Positions 21,510-33,675 of a DNA stretch of 64,000 nucleotides are shown piece by piece (position 1 is the stretch's first letter; every line of letters starts with the position of its first letter). The translations under genes and the position numbers were made by a program. The stretch covers positions 186,001 through 250,000 of the forward strand of contig QNQO01000813.1 of the NCBI GenBank assembly GCA_003290165.1. Reading direction: 5' to 3'. This DNA comes from Berberis thunbergii. Lineage: Eukaryota; Streptophyta; Magnoliopsida; Ranunculales; Berberidaceae. The notes under the pieces were generated by a model. The model ran no database searches and was not told where the DNA came from. It was given only the letters and a program-made list of their open reading frames with translations.

Positions 21510-22709
21510 GCAGTTGAAGCAAAAAAAGGGTTACCTATACAGAATGAAACTGTAACATTGGCATCAATTAGCTATCAAAATTTCTTTCTTCAGGTACAAA
21601 AACCTTTTACCTCTTACTCTCTACATAACATCTTTTTATTATCACTAACTTTTTATTATGGTATAGTTTCCCAAGCTTTGCGGAATGACTGGCACTGCAG
21701 CTACTGAAAGTACAGAATTTGAGAGCATATACAAGGTTAAAGTAACAATTGTGCCTACAAACAAGCCCATGATAAGGAAGGTATGTGGTAAAGTTTATCA
21801 TACTCTTTTTTCATTTCTAAGGTTCGGGGATCCTAAATAACCCCGCTCGCTTTCCAAAAAAAAAAAAAAACAAATTGGAGAGAGCGTGATTCCTCCCAGT
21901 TTTGAGGCATAGACTAAGTATAAAATTTGTAATGAGAATTAGGCACCTTATAGCCAGAGGGATGTGCTTGTTTCAGTTATCTGTCCTTTTCAAGAGATTA
22001 GTGGCCCTTTATACATAAACCTTTCGCCTTTGTATCAAGAAGAAGAGGTGTAAAGGGTTAATTCTATCACAAATGCGGATCATCAAGGTTTTCTGTCATT
22101 TGTTGTTTAAGACATTTGATTTCTGCTGGATTTTCATTGTTGACATTTAAACATATTGCTTATCTCATCTCTCTTTTAGGATGAATCAGACGTAGTTTTC
22201 AGGTCAACTACTGGAAAATGGAGGGCAGTTGTGGTAGAGATTTCTAGAATGCACAAGACAGGCCGCCCTGTACTTGTTGGTACTACTAGTGTTGAACAGA
22301 GTGACTTACTATCTATCTGAGCAATTGTGTGAAGCTGCAATTCCCCATGAGATGAGTTCTATTTTATCCACATTATGGAATACTATGTAGGAAACTGTTA
22401 ACATGATAGTGGAATTCACTAGTATATGAAAAGTGCTTTTCAGTATTAGATCCACTTATTGACAATATGATAATTTGTATTTCATTCTACTTCTTTATTA
22501 ATGTTTCTAAAGTTGGCAAAGCATAATTGTTACCTTTTATCCTAGGTTCTTAATGCAAAACCAGAGAATGTGGAGAGGGAAGCAGAAATCGTGGCCGTCT
22601 TGGGGCAGTAACAATCGCCACTAATATGGCAGGCCGTGGCACAGATATTATCCTCGGAGGGAATGCGAAATTTATGGTTCGGTTAAAGCTGCGTGAAATT
22701 CTTATGCCA
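21510..22709 (+). pseudogene. SECA1: Plastid SecA translocase ATPase fragment (four exons)
   Basis: Exons at 21510-21593, 21667-21780, 22180-22351 and 22546-22709 encode consecutive pieces of SecA, the ATPase that drives proteins through the thylakoid Sec channel: [20 protein letters not shown], then [20 protein letters not shown], then [16 protein letters not shown], then [17 protein letters not shown] and [16 protein letters not shown] (a helicase motif). This covers the end of nucleotide-binding domain 1 and most of domain 2. Exon 3 has a 4-bp tandem duplication (ATCT) giving a frameshift, and exon 4 has another frameshift before TIATNMAG. Acceptors and the first two donors look intact. 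Plastid type is inferred from resemblance. Confidence 0.93.
21821..21870 (+). mobile_element. 3' end of a SINE within a SecA intron
   Basis: The text ggttcggggatcctaa, then aaccccgctcgctttcc and 15 A residues, parallels the 3' end of the complete SINE at 50375-50530. Only the tail is recognisable; the tRNA-like head is missing. It lies in the intron after SecA exon 2. Confidence 0.65.
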
Positions 22710-25700
22710 AGGATGAATCAGATGTAGTTTTCAGGTCAATTCTCTACATAACATCTTTTTATTATCACTAACTTTGGTTTCCTCTTCTTTGTCTTGCCAG
22801 TTTCCATTCGGGTAGTAGTTTGTGAGCTGTCATAATTGTAACATGCGACAGTTTTAGCTTAGGGGTGTGCCATTTGGGGTTGAAAAGAAGTAGACACAAT
22901 TGATCAAATTCTATTTGGGAAATATGCTTGATTTGCTGTTATTATGTTACATTTTCAACAAATTTCTTGCCATTATTATTGTTGTTGTTAAATTAGCAAT
23001 GCGCGATTGAGTTTAGTGTAATGTGGGTCCTGAAAATTGCATGGGAATGTGGAGGAGGAGATTGCGGTTAACGATCAGAAAAAGAGTCTTTCTAAGTATC
23101 ATTTTTTTTATATGCGTTCTTATTTTAGTATTAAACTATTTTATTTGTTTCAGGTTTTGGAAGAAGAAGAAATTGAGCATGGTGAAGGCAAGGAAAACAG
23201 TTCAAAGAAAGTAAAGGTAGAGAAACTAATTTTTTTTTTAAATAAACAAAGAAATGATTTTACTTCCATTAAGGTGATCCATTTTCATTCAAAGGTATGA
23301 GCAATTTTATTTGTATCTGGTATGGCATATTATTTAGAGAAGATTGTATGTCATTTTCTACAATTTATTTTGTATAATACTGCTCTACTGACCCAAAGAG
23401 AAAAACTGATCCTTTTATTGGAAACAAACCAGTTGTCACTTGTTGAGGAAACTGGGATAGAAATACATTTCTCCAGTTTCGAAGTAAAGGATGAGTACAA
23501 GGTATGTTTCGAACTGTCTTAGTGTTGCATTTATTTAGATATGCTTGGTTGTGTTGGAAAGCTTTCATGTGAGAATACTTAAATGTTACTTGATTGCACG
23601 TGCAAATCGATATGGAAGGAAATAAAATTTGTAATGATAAATATACATATAGATGCCTCAAATAGCTGGGAGAAGGCATTTAACTGAATGCTTTTGGAAT
23701 AAAAGTTGTTCATCATAAAATATAAATATAAATATAGATGTACAATAAAGCTCACTCCCATTTCCCATGTTCGTAAGTGTCCTTTATATGTTCGTTAATT
23801 CCATGTGATAGATACCCTTTGGTGTTGATTATGCAAAGTGCAATATTTGTGTGAACATATGGCATGATGTTGTAATTTTTTCACCTTGTCTACACTACTT
23901 CTGGTATGTAATTTTGGATTAGTAGTTTTAACATTATACTGGTTTTGATGCATTTCCTTATGATTTAGTTATATTTTTGTTCTGTAGTAACAGATGCTTC
24001 TCAGAATGGTTAAAAAGGTCTCAGAATTCCAAAATGTCATTGAACTGTTCATTCTGTTGGAAATAACCAATTCTTGCATGATATTGCAGAGGTATTCTTC
24101 TCAAGTTCTTTGCATGACCAGTTAGATAATAATGAAACCTTCATACTTTGTTTTACCCCATATGTGTTTCTTGACCATGATTCATGAACATCCATTGTTT
24201 TATTTTGTTGAATTTACTAGTTCCTCTGCACCTTATGAACAGGGCAGTTCCTGTTTTGATGTGTATGTTGTAGCTTTGCATTGAAGTCCTCTACTCCTCT
24301 TGACATTTACTTGAGGGTTTTTTACCATTTTGAGGGCAGTTCCTATTTTGATGAATTGATCTCGTGTCTCTTGTACTGGTTTCGGCTTTCGACACCTAAG
24401 TGGGAAATTACTTGAACTTCCATGCCATGTCTGAATACCACCATTCTATCATTTATGATGTCTATTGCTTAATGAACTTACTCCATTCATCCTATGATAG
24501 GATTCCTATCTTTTAATTTGAATTTGGAAAAGAGACATTTTAATTTAATAATTTTGGAAATATAATAGGTTGTAAATGAGGCAGACAGGATTATTCTTTT
24601 TTTTTTTCCTTGGTATATCCAAAATATAGAAGGGCTAGAAATAGAAAATATAACCATCATCTTAGACTATTTTATACTCTATTTGGGCTTTGTATGCCAA
24701 ATTACATTAGCTGATCAGTTCATTTTGTTCGACATAATTATCTTTGGTTGTTACCCTACTAACAATGAAGATAAACACTCGAACAAAAATGACGACTTAA
24801 ATGAAAAAGCTTAACAATGTAAATGATTGACCTAGCTTGATATTCTAATCAACCATTTCTTCGTTGTCATCTTTGTTTCTTTCACCATTATTTGGTTTCT
24901 ATATTCAGTTGGTTTCTCTATCACATTAGTTCTGTTCTGAGGAAATCACGCAACTCTGGTTTATTTTGATAGTTAATACATTCTGCAGACTCACATGTCC
25001 CATTTGTTAGTCTAGCCAACCTTTGTTGTCTAGTATCACTTTAGGCCGACTGAAATCATTAGCATTTCATCAACCTCCTGATGAACTTTTACTGTCCTTG
25101 ATTTTTGACTTTGTGATTTCTAGCTCTTGTTAGTTCAGGTGTATAGTTTCCAATCGGCAAAGCCCATTGTTATACCGTGTGTTGTGCTCCACATGCGAAT
25201 GTCTATAATGGAGTCTAGATTGTCTACACCTGGGTGGACAGTTTGAGATTCTCCATTATCAGTGACATGAATATTAATTGGTGTCACTTTAAATACCCTA
25301 GGAGACCCCATTGAAAAGAAACTTGGAATTCGACGCTGGATAATTTGGATTTTATTCTTAGCATTTATACAATCTAAATTCTTTGTTGTGATATATACCT
25401 TCAGATTCCTAGGTAGATTTGTTGTTTTTTTCATTTATGGCCAAATTGAATTCTGCAGGTCGAATTGTGTTTTGCAAGTGGAGCATAATGGCAAAGAGTC
25501 CTGGCAAGGTGCTGTCTTGGCTTGGGACAGAGTTGTTTTGCTCTATTTCTGTTCAGAAACAGGGCAACGATGGCTGGAAGGTGCAAGGTGCAGGCGCAGA
25601 GGAATTGGCTGTAGTTGCTCTATTTTTTCAAGGAAAAACACAGCAGGCCTGTTGTGTTTGTTTCGAGGAAAATAGAGCATGTGGCTATGTTTTATGGGCA

Positions 25701-26494
25701 AGGAGCGTTTGCTTTAGCTAGAGAGCAGCAGGTCAGTTTAAAGTTTGTTGTTTCTTGTTTTGTTTTGTTAAACAAAAGAATGCAACCATTCTCCAAAATA
25801 GGTGATTTTACACAATCTATTCAAATTTATAACATTCAGGCATTCACATCATTTCAGAATTATTTTCATTGATAAATGCACTGAGTTACAAAAACTAAAC
25901 CATGAAATTTACATAAGATTCTAAACTGAATATACTACATAAACTAGAAGTAGTTTAACTGATAAAAGTAGCCTGAAGAGGATTTGTTATTTGTAATGAA
26001 CACTAATAAAAGAGTTGGATATTTTTAATGAGCATATATGTTCATATTTTTGGTAGATTGTCGGTTCTGGTTTGTTTCTATAACTGGGCTCATATCTCTC
26101 AAATCTATGTAACTTTGCAACTTAATAGTAGAATTGTTTTATAGACTAGGATGCGTTCCTCCCTGCAATAATTGAAGCGAAACTAATTTAGTGGACAGTG
26201 CACACTTTGCTTGATTAAGATTTAGTCGACTGCTAGCTGCTACTTATTGGTGTTTATAAGTGATGTTATAGAAGTTTCAATTAATCAGTTAGACTATTTC
26301 TATCAATGTCAAGCTATTGAAATATAGAGATCTGTTAGTTCTGCGTTAATGCAGTTATGTGATAAGATAAAGTTCTTACGATATGATACGCTCATAAACA
26401 AGCTTCATTATTTCAGTAACTTACCTTTCAAAGATTTTTCCCATCTCTGGGGAAAAGAGAGGAGTGTCTCTGATTGACCATCTTCTGTGTGCAG
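22710..26494 (+). other. Intron-like DNA with unassigned exon-like pieces
   Basis: Mostly AT-rich intronic sequence. Exon-like segments with plausible splice borders, none recognised: ~23037-23093 (VEEEIAVNDQKKSLSK), ~23154-23214 (VLEEEEIEHGEGKENSSKK), ~23392-23501 (EKLILLLETNQLSLVEETGI and on, donor gtatgt), ~23995-24090, and ~25459-25732 (ending in FYGQGAFALAREQQ). All are on the + strand. They may be further captured genes too short to name. At 22737-22772 a piece of the SecA intron sequence (from 21618) is repeated. Confidence 0.45.
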
Positions 26495-27691
26495 CTATAA
26501 GATTAGACGCAGACTTCTATTAACCGGTACTCCAATCCAGAATAGCTTGCAGGAATTGTGGTCCTTGCTTAATTTTCTCCTGCCTTCAATATTTAATTCA
26601 GTGCAGAATTTCGAGGAATGGTTCAATGCACCATTTGCAGATTGATGTGATGTTTCTCTTAGTGATGAAGAACAATTGTTGGTTATCCGTCGTTTGCATT
26701 AGGTAGTTATCGTTTATTATATGTTTTGAGGTGGTTTACTTGATTTCATCGTATTCATTATTTATTCACTCTTCTCAGGTGATAAGGCAATTCATATTGA
26801 GAAGGAAGAAAGATGAGGTGGAGAAGTTCCTACCAGGAAAAACTCAGGTCATACTGAAATGTGACCTGTCGGCATGGCAAAAAGCCCAGTATCATCAGGC
26901 CACTACTGATGGGAGGATCAGCAGGGAGGCAGGTAGAATAATACGTGTTAGTAACATCTTTCTTTTTCCGAAGATCGATGTTTTATATATTTTTTGATTG
27001 AGGATTGCGCTTCAAGGCTAAGCTTCATTTAATTTACGAATTATCCTTCTCAAACATTGCTTTAGAATCTGTGAATTTTTTGTTTTGGATCATTGCTCCA
27101 AAAAGCCAACTAATTGCGAAATGATCTTACTTTCATGTAAATTAAGGTACAGAAACAGTGTTGAAAACTAATCAATAAAACAACAAATAGCTCCATAGAG
27201 TTAACTAGAGATGAAAAGTTGGAGATCATAAGGAAATTACTAATTTCCAATCACCACAAAGACCACAGTATTTGAGTTTTCATCTTTTGCAGATTATAAC
27301 TGAGAGTTCATTGGGACATAATGTGGTTATTATTTTTAACTTTATGCATTTTTTAGATTGTTTTCCCTTGACTTGATTAAATTTGAGCCTCTAATGTTTT
27401 TGTATTCCTTGATTTATATGCGCATGGAAAAGGTATGCGTCCTCGTTACTTATGTGGCACTTATGTACAGGATCTGGGAAATCAAAGATTCTCCAGAATC
27501 TGTCAATGCAGCTTCGCAAGTGTTGTAACCATCCATACCTTTGTACTACCGAACATAACATCTAGAACAAGGAGGAGATCGTGAGAGCCTCAGGAAAATT
27601 TGAGCTACTTGATCGCTTGCTTCCCAAGCTCTATAGAGCAGGGCATCAAGTTTTGTTGTTCTCCCAAATGACCCGTCTCATAGACATTCTT
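26495..27691 (+). pseudogene. SWI/SNF chromatin-remodelling ATPase fragment, CHR12/CHR23 type
   Basis: Three exons (26495-26702, 26779-about 26932, 27472-27691) encode consecutive SNF2 ATPase blocks: [31 protein letters not shown], then [20 protein letters not shown], then [33 protein letters not shown] and [13 protein letters not shown]. The closest remembered relatives are plant CHR12/CHR23 (MINUSCULE) ATPases, which slide nucleosomes and restrain growth. Two in-frame stops (after FAD, and TAG replacing a Trp codon in exon 3) break it. The Walker A region and the far C-terminus are not present. Donor gtatgt-like and acceptor (ctcag, tacag) sites remain. Confidence 0.9.
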
Positions 27692-27885
27692 GTAATGAAT
27701 TGTGAATGATCTAAATTTCTGCTGTAATGAATTATAAATGTTGTTGTTGTAATGAATTGCTGGAATTTGCTGATCAAAGGTTGTAAATGTTGTTTTTAAA
27801 TTTAATAAAAAGTCGTATTAAATTTTACTTACCTGATGTAAGAATTGATGCACGTGTTGAATTATACTTACCTATAAGTAAAAAG

Positions 27886-28230
27886 TCATTTGATAGTAAA
27901 AAAAAAATTTGAATTTTTTACTAGCTATGGCTTAAAACCGTGGCTAAATTTTTAGCTACGGTTTTAAGCCGTGGCAAGTCTGGCCACAGTTTTAGGCCGT
28001 GGCTAGTACTTGCCACGGCTTAAAACTGTTGCTAAAATTTTAGCCACGGTTTTAAGCCGTGGCTAAATCATCTACCGTCCTGAACATAAAACCGTTGCTA
28101 AAATTTTAGCCACGGTTTATAGCCGTTACGGATGATTTCACGACGCCTCTACAGCCCACGGTTCTAAGTCGCGCCAATGGGTTACCCCCACGGTTTAAAA
28201 CCGTTGCTAATGGCCATTTTTGGTGTAGTG
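27886..28230. repeat. CACTA element 1, right terminal and subterminal repeats
   Basis: From 'gtcatttgatag' plus an A run, through about nine 'ttaaaaccgttgctaa'/'ccacggtttta' motifs, to TTTTTGGTGTAGTG. The same 3' segment, in the same order, ends the second element at 42013. This defines the native 3' end of the family and the boundary with captured DNA. Confidence 0.9.
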
Positions 28231-30048
28231 AATGATCAGTAATTAATGATTTAAAAATCAGAAAGAATGACATAAGCATATATAATATAGTCATCAAAGT
28301 AATTAGCCATAATATAAAATTTCAAGATCTAACTCAGGATGTTAAGCTAGCTAAATAGAGAAACCATGCTCTGATACTATTTGAAAATGCGCAAACACTA
28401 GGCTAGTCAAGACTAGAGGAGATGAATAGTCTCTTTTTGAAATCATTTTGTTCTTTGAAAAACTTTGCAGAAGAATATTCAAACAAATATGATTTCACCA
28501 ACACTTCGGAAAATGAATCGTTGTTGTCTTAGTTCGACTTCAGTTTACTTCAAACACCAATAAAAACGCTTTAAAGATAGGTTTGTTAGATATTAAGTTC
28601 AAGGCTTATTAAGCTAGGCTAACAACCCTAGAGTAGAGCATCATAAAATTGAGCTCAACTATAGGTATCAAAACTTGGGATCAAATGGGTTGATTTGAAA
28701 TAGCTTTGAAAACATGATTCAAGTATTGGTTTGAGAAGAAGAGATTTGTGCAAGGTTGTTTTTTAAAATCCCCAAATAATAATATAGTATGCAAGTTGTG
28801 AGATCTATATGAATAACCAAATAACACAAGTAAAATAATTGTCTAGCATGCAAGTAAAGTAACTAGAGTCAGGTGGCAAAGAAAGCAAGCCAAACAAAGA
28901 CTCAAAAATCACGAGGTTCACCTAAGTCAAAGTTTGATTGGTTCCAACCAGTTACTTCCTTAGTGGACGAGACTCTCTAGCCTTAAGCTTCTATTATTTG
29001 ATCAAATGAGAACTTCACTCTCAATCAATGTTCCACAACCTTGCACGATCTAATCATCGGGCTCCCACAAGACTTGCCGATACGAATCAAGTGCTCTGCT
29101 CCGCGAGTTTTATAAACACCTTAATGATCACCAATAGGAAGCACCACAACCAAGTCTTATAGACATGTGCTTGGAATTTCATAGATACCGGCTAATCTTG
29201 TGATTGTGTTTAACGAGACTTATCAATTCGCTAAGGATCACACCATCATGAAATGAAACACAACAAAATCTTACCACATGTTTAGGATCGTTGGGGTGAT
29301 ACTTACACATGCAAATCCTCCGAAAGGACTTAAACCCTTCACAAGGGCTAGAATTCACATGTGGCAAAGGCGGGTTTAAGAAAGCTAATACTCGTTGGGC
29401 TTCTCTAGCGATGTCTATCAAATAAACGGATTAGAGAAAGGTTGAGCTCTGATATCTCAAATCTTTATAGAATAGAAGTTAGGTTTCACCCTTACAAATA
29501 TGAAGAGGTTTTTCTGAGAAAGAATAAGTGTTTCCCTAGGGCCTTTAGATCTCAAACAAAGAAGTTTTTTGGTCTAGGTTTAGCTTGCAAATCAAATCCT
29601 AGTTTGTTTTCCTTTTCTTTTTCTATTGAAGCTCACAAGTATAATACGAAGAGAGATTTTACGTGAACTTGGGGAAAAAATTTGTCCTTCTTCTTGCTCT
29701 TTTTCTGCTAGAAATGCTATATCTAATTGCTCTTAAAAAACTCTATCAAGTTTCTCTTGAACTCCCAAGTTGAAATGAGCAAATGAGAGAATTTATCATT
29801 TATAGACCAAATCTGGAGGGGTGAAGTCAACTTTGTTGATGTCACTCTTTGCTTTTCGCGAACGTTCATATTCAGAAAAGTCACATGTTTTTCTGAACAA
29901 CTCTTGAATTTCAACTTCAAATTTTCAACCAAGTAACTTGTAGAGATTTCTTTATTTGACCCAAAGTCCTTTTTACTTGATTTTGATTTTGACTTGGTCT
30001 TCCATCACCTATTTATTACATCCTTTTGGATTTCTTCCTTATTCATTC
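28231..30048 (-). mobile_element. Minus-strand copia leader, primer binding site and 5' LTR
   Basis: Resumes the copia element interrupted at 19475. At 28365-28380 the minus strand reads TAGTATCAGAGCATG, close to the classical initiator-Met tRNA binding site TGGTATCAGAGC. The LTR therefore begins at 28382 (TG on the + strand, minus-strand end TTTTCA) and runs rightward, with no coding potential, at least to 30048, where the Tat LTR starts. The far LTR end and its partner LTR were not found. Confidence 0.65.
28365..28380 (-). promoter_or_regulatory. Primer binding site, initiator-Met tRNA type
   Basis: The minus strand reads AGTATCAGAGCATG two to three bases after the LTR end. Copia elements use this tRNA to prime reverse transcription; the site differs slightly from the canonical TGGTATCAGAGC. 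Confidence 0.7.
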
Positions 30049-30630
30049 TGCACGAGTAACGCACGTGAGCCACAAACCACTATTGTGGTGGCCGATGACA
30101 CTCCGATGCTAAAGTCAGACAGGGATTTGAGGAAGGCACAATGTTGTAACTGGGCATTTGTAGCGTACCGTAGCTTACCAAACTCATGTCTTATTTATAG
30201 TACAAGAGTCCTAATTCTACTAGGCAATCGTAGGCGTGCTGTAGGAGGGAAGTTTCCTATTAGCCCTGTGCTCCTAGAAACGTGGGAGATAGTTCCCAAT
30301 CCAAGAGCAATCCGTAGAGGGGAGTTTCCCTGTGTGGAATGTACTCTGGTATTTGCTTCCTAGTTGGAAGCAAAAAGCTATTGTAGTTGCCCGACCGAAG
30401 CTAATCCTCGAGATACTTGCCTTAGTAGGACTTACAAGTATTGAGGATAGTTGTGAGGCGTGTGGGCCTAACATGTTATAAGAGTTCGGGCTCATCTGGT
30501 GGATTGAACTAGGCGGGCTTGAAATCGCTTGGGTCGGATCATTATTGGGTTGACGTTAGGGCTCGTATTTCCTCGAGATCGTCATGATATGTGTATGGCT
30601 TAGGGATGTGATCATTTTTATGTATCATCA
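30049..30630 (-). repeat. 3' LTR of a minus-strand Tat-lineage gypsy element (Tat-B)
   Basis: Related along its length, in inverted orientation, to the LTR at 46108-46716. Both end in TG/CA (minus strand TGATGATACA...TGCA). A clean TATA box TATAAATA lies on the minus strand at 30199-30192, and the Tat-typical 'ccctgtctgac' U5 text follows. A purine tract with ten G residues (minus strand, 30648-30631) adjoins the LTR as polypurine tract. Together these show that the element is transcribed leftward and that this is its 3' LTR. The 5 bp before it is CATTC; no partner duplication is visible. Confidence 0.8.
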
Positions 30631-30648
30631 GCTACTCCCCCCCCCCAA
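30631..30648 (-). promoter_or_regulatory. Polypurine tract of Tat-B
   Basis: On the minus strand the sequence reads TT, ten Gs, AGTAGC, ending directly at the LTR start TGATGATACA. It primes plus-strand DNA synthesis. Confidence 0.75.
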
Positions 30649-30817
30649 GTTAGTGGATCATCACATTGGTTCGCTATGTCATCTATTTGAAAAGATATGT
30701 TGCTCATGATGACGATTGAGTCTGAATCGTTGCTTGAGCCACGCACTGCATTAATTGAACGTGTGCTTGTTCAACAGAAAAAAGGTGGGAACCTAATCCC
30801 TATTTAGGTCATCCGTA

Positions 30818-32849
30818 GTGCAGAGTCTGACTCTTTTATTTTCTTTGCTTTTGAAGCTACCGCTCTGTTCATTTTCTGATAAGAAAAGATTGTTCATCCT
30901 TTTCATGGCTCAACAAAATCTTCTTGATGACGTAACCTTGGCCAAGGGCCTAGAGTTTTTCGAAGACAGATTGCATTCTGAGCCTGGCCATGCTGAAATC
31001 CGTACGAGGTTTGGGATCCTTGAAGACCTGTCGCGGTATGTCCTAAAGGGTGACCAGATGCCAATGTCACCATCGACAGGGTTCATCTGTTTGCATCATG
31101 GGATGCTTCAAACTGGAGTGCACTTTCCCGATTTGGACGTGATCTGGGAATTCTTAGATCTTCTGGGGATTCCTCTAGCCCAATTGGGACCTAATGGATA
31201 TAGGACCATCTTCCTCATCCTGATCAGGGCAAAGGAGGCTGGCATCAGCGTGATTCCACATGTAATCCAATTGCTGACTTCCCCTAGGCTAAAGGGTAAT
31301 GTCGTTTGTAAGATGATGTCACCGACTTGTTTCGTGAATCTGCCTGATGATTTCAAGTTTCGGCAGAAGTACTGTTTCTTAGCCCTTGTGGATTCGAAGT
31401 ATTTCCGGTGCAAGGGTCGTCCGCTCAAACAATCGTTTAGGCTGATTCGTAAGTTTTTTTTTTACTTCGGTATGCTTGATTGCAGGCTAGCTAATCATTG
31501 CTCACATTTCTTTGTAGGAAGATTTTCCACTACTCCTCTTACCCTAAAAAAGCAAAACACTATGGAGATGTTTCACGGCTTATCAATGAAGAACGTGGTG
31601 GACGTCATAGGTGTTCCCAACTTCATCCGTAGTGGGTTGTGGGACAACTGACACGTGGCCTCCACTATTTACCGAGCGTTGCAAATTAAGTTGGAAAATG
31701 GGGCCCCTTCTAGGAAGAGGAATGCTGTTGGGGATAGAGCTCCTATTTAGTCTGACGTTGAGGAGTCGTCTTTAGAGTTTGCCTCATTCGTGAGTTTGAA
31801 GAGGTCACGTGTCAATATTGGGTTGCCTTCATCATGATCCGCTCCAGTAGGAGAAGTGCGCGAGTCTGATCGACCTATCAGGGCAGAGCCTGATGTGTCC
31901 GGCTGGGAGAAGGATTACCTGTGATTTGCAGGGGTTGAAGCAGGTCAAATCTCAGTGATGCGCATGCCGAAGCTTTGAATGAATGTCTAGTGCGGGTTGC
32001 AAAGACGGATTTTGCCGGTGTTGATTCGCACGGGACTGTTCCATTAGAAGACTTCTGTGAAGATTCGCCTGAGGTTGTAGAATCTGACATCCCATCACCG
32101 TCTAAAAATGGTTGTGGCACAGGCCAAACTTCTTGCAGTCCGTGTTGTTCACTGTTTCGTTCCAGGCCACAGCTAGAAGTATTGGAGGACCCTTTGGATA
32201 ATTCGCTTCCTCCTTTTCTTTCGGACCTTGTCGAGTCATTTCACAATAAAGGGTTGGTTGTTCGTGAGAAGGGAAAGGTCGTGGAGATGAGCCTGAGAAC
32301 AGTGACATATGCGAAGGGAGGTTCCAATGTGATTCCTGATCCGGGAAAGCTTCATCCGAATGCGCGGATAAGCCTGTTTGCACCGGACTTGGTAAGGATG
32401 AGTTTTAAGGTCTGGCACCAAGAGGTTGATGTGGAGTATGCTTCGAGGAAGCACATAAGCAACATCATAGCTGGCTGATGGATTGCGCTTCGAAGCCTGA
32501 AAAGGATACGCTGGAAGGGTGTCTGGATAAGGGTTTAAAGTACGTTATGCTGGGTATGTCTCACTTGAGCTAGGTGGTCGTTGCTGGGACGGAAGTCGAG
32601 GTGGCTCGTGAGAGGGTATACACCATGGAGTCTATCTTCTCGCACATGTAGGTGCTATACTCTGATGCCCTCTATGAAATTGAGTGGCGTCAGAAGCAGG
32701 CTGAGGAGAAGAAGCTAGATTAGTCAACCATGGCCGCTGACTCAGCTGGCTCGTGTGGAGGCCCTTGAGCATGATCTAGCAGATGCAGTGTCCGAGAGAG
32801 ACGAACTAAAGCAGGAGTTGAACCGGATCCATCGAGATGTAGAGGTTGA
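30818..32849 (+). pseudogene. ORF antisense to Tat-B: putative gypsy-type transposon domain protein
   Basis: A 277-codon open frame (30818-31651; a plausible start is MAQQNLLDD at 30905) contains the domain seen in many plant 'putative gypsy type transposon' proteins (PF04195-like): GFICLHHGMLQTGVHFPDLD, then IPLAQLGPNGYRTIFLI and LTSPRLKGNVVCKMMSPTC. After a TGA the protein continues in other frames (31975-32478 and beyond) into a coiled-coil tail (AGTEVEVARERVYTMESIF, SDALYEIEWRQKQAEEKK) with several stops. It lies between the LTR and the interior and reads opposite to the element, as described for antisense ORFs of Grande-type Tat elements. Its function is unknown. The frame is cut at 32850 by the LTR of another element. 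Confidence 0.75.
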
Positions 32850-32853
32850 TGAT

Positions 32854-33675
32854 TGATGCCAAAAACTGACATTAATGTTGTTGCATGATTTTCGACATCA
32901 ATCAAAGAAATAACTATTGGGGTTATCGACTACTTCACTTGGATTAGAAGACAACTTCACATGGTTATCGACTACTTCAATTTAAAGAATAAAGAGAAGA
33001 GTAAAATAATGGATGGTGAGAATTAACTAAAATTTAAAGGATAAAGAAAAACAAAGATAAACTTACTTTTTCAATGAAAAAATTAAAATGTAGTACATGC
33101 ACATCTCTACCAAGAAAAAATATAAAGCCAAGAACTATAACAAAAAAAAGCTCTCTAAGACTAACTATCCTCTATGAACTCCATGTATGGGATTTTTATA
33201 AGTAAAAAGGGTTTGAGTGAAATAAGGAAACATGGTTGAGTGAAACAATGAAACATGGTTTGAGTTAAACAAGGAGACATGGTTGAATGAAACAAGGAAA
33301 CATGGTTGAGTGAAACAAGGAATGGTGTTGGGGTTGAATAAGGAAACATGTCTTGTAGAGATTTTTTTATGATAAAGTTGGCCATGTGGACATCCAAATC
33401 TTCATGTTGATTTTCTCGAGATATGTAGTTATTGATGCTTCGTGGGTTTGATTTCATGGGTCTTGGATTGAAATTCTTTAATCCTTATGAATGGATTTGA
33501 ACTCTCATTGGGCCTTCTAGTTGTTGAATTTAGCCTTATTGTGCCACTTTATGCATGATTAGAGATTTGTGCTTGAATTCCTACAAAATACACGTAATGA
33601 GATATTTTATTAGATAATTAGACTTAACAATTGTATATTTACGGTTGTAAAAATTGATGTTTTGGGTGCTTATCA
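32854..33675 (-). repeat. 3' LTR of a second, minus-strand Athila-type element
   Basis: On the minus strand it begins TGATAAGCACCC, directly after a purine tract CTTTGGGGTGGTG (33688-33676), and ends GGCATCA at 32854, about 822 bp. The start sequence and the 'ttatatttacggttgtaaaaatt' neighbourhood are typical of plant gypsy LTRs of the Athila/Tat group. It truncates the Tat-B antisense ORF. No partner LTR lies in the window. Confidence 0.65.

Larger units (their letters stand above)
19476..28230 (+). mobile_element. CACTA element 1 (Pack-CACTA) carrying three or more host genes
   Basis: An 8755-bp element with terminal inverted repeats CACTACACCAAAA / TTTTTGGTGTAGTG and a 3-bp duplication AAT at 19473-19475 and 28231-28233. 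Both ends carry many subterminal copies of 'ccacggcttaaaaccgttgc'-type motifs in both orientations, the presumed transposase-binding sites. No CACTA transposase is recognisable, so it is non-autonomous. The interior holds, in order and all on the + strand, an AG-rich leader with a splice donor, a 27-codon hydrophobic ORF, DUF547 exons, SecA exons, unassigned exon-like pieces, and SNF2 ATPase exons. It is inserted in the leader of the minus-strand copia element. Confidence 0.95.

Noticed and set aside
21510..22709. Functional SecA gene or bacterial contamination
   Set aside because: Plant-type introns, frameshifts in exons 3 and 4, and location inside a transposon.
26495..27691. Functional SWI/SNF ATPase gene
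   Set aside because: Only three internal exons, two in-frame stops, no Walker A region, and located inside CACTA ends.
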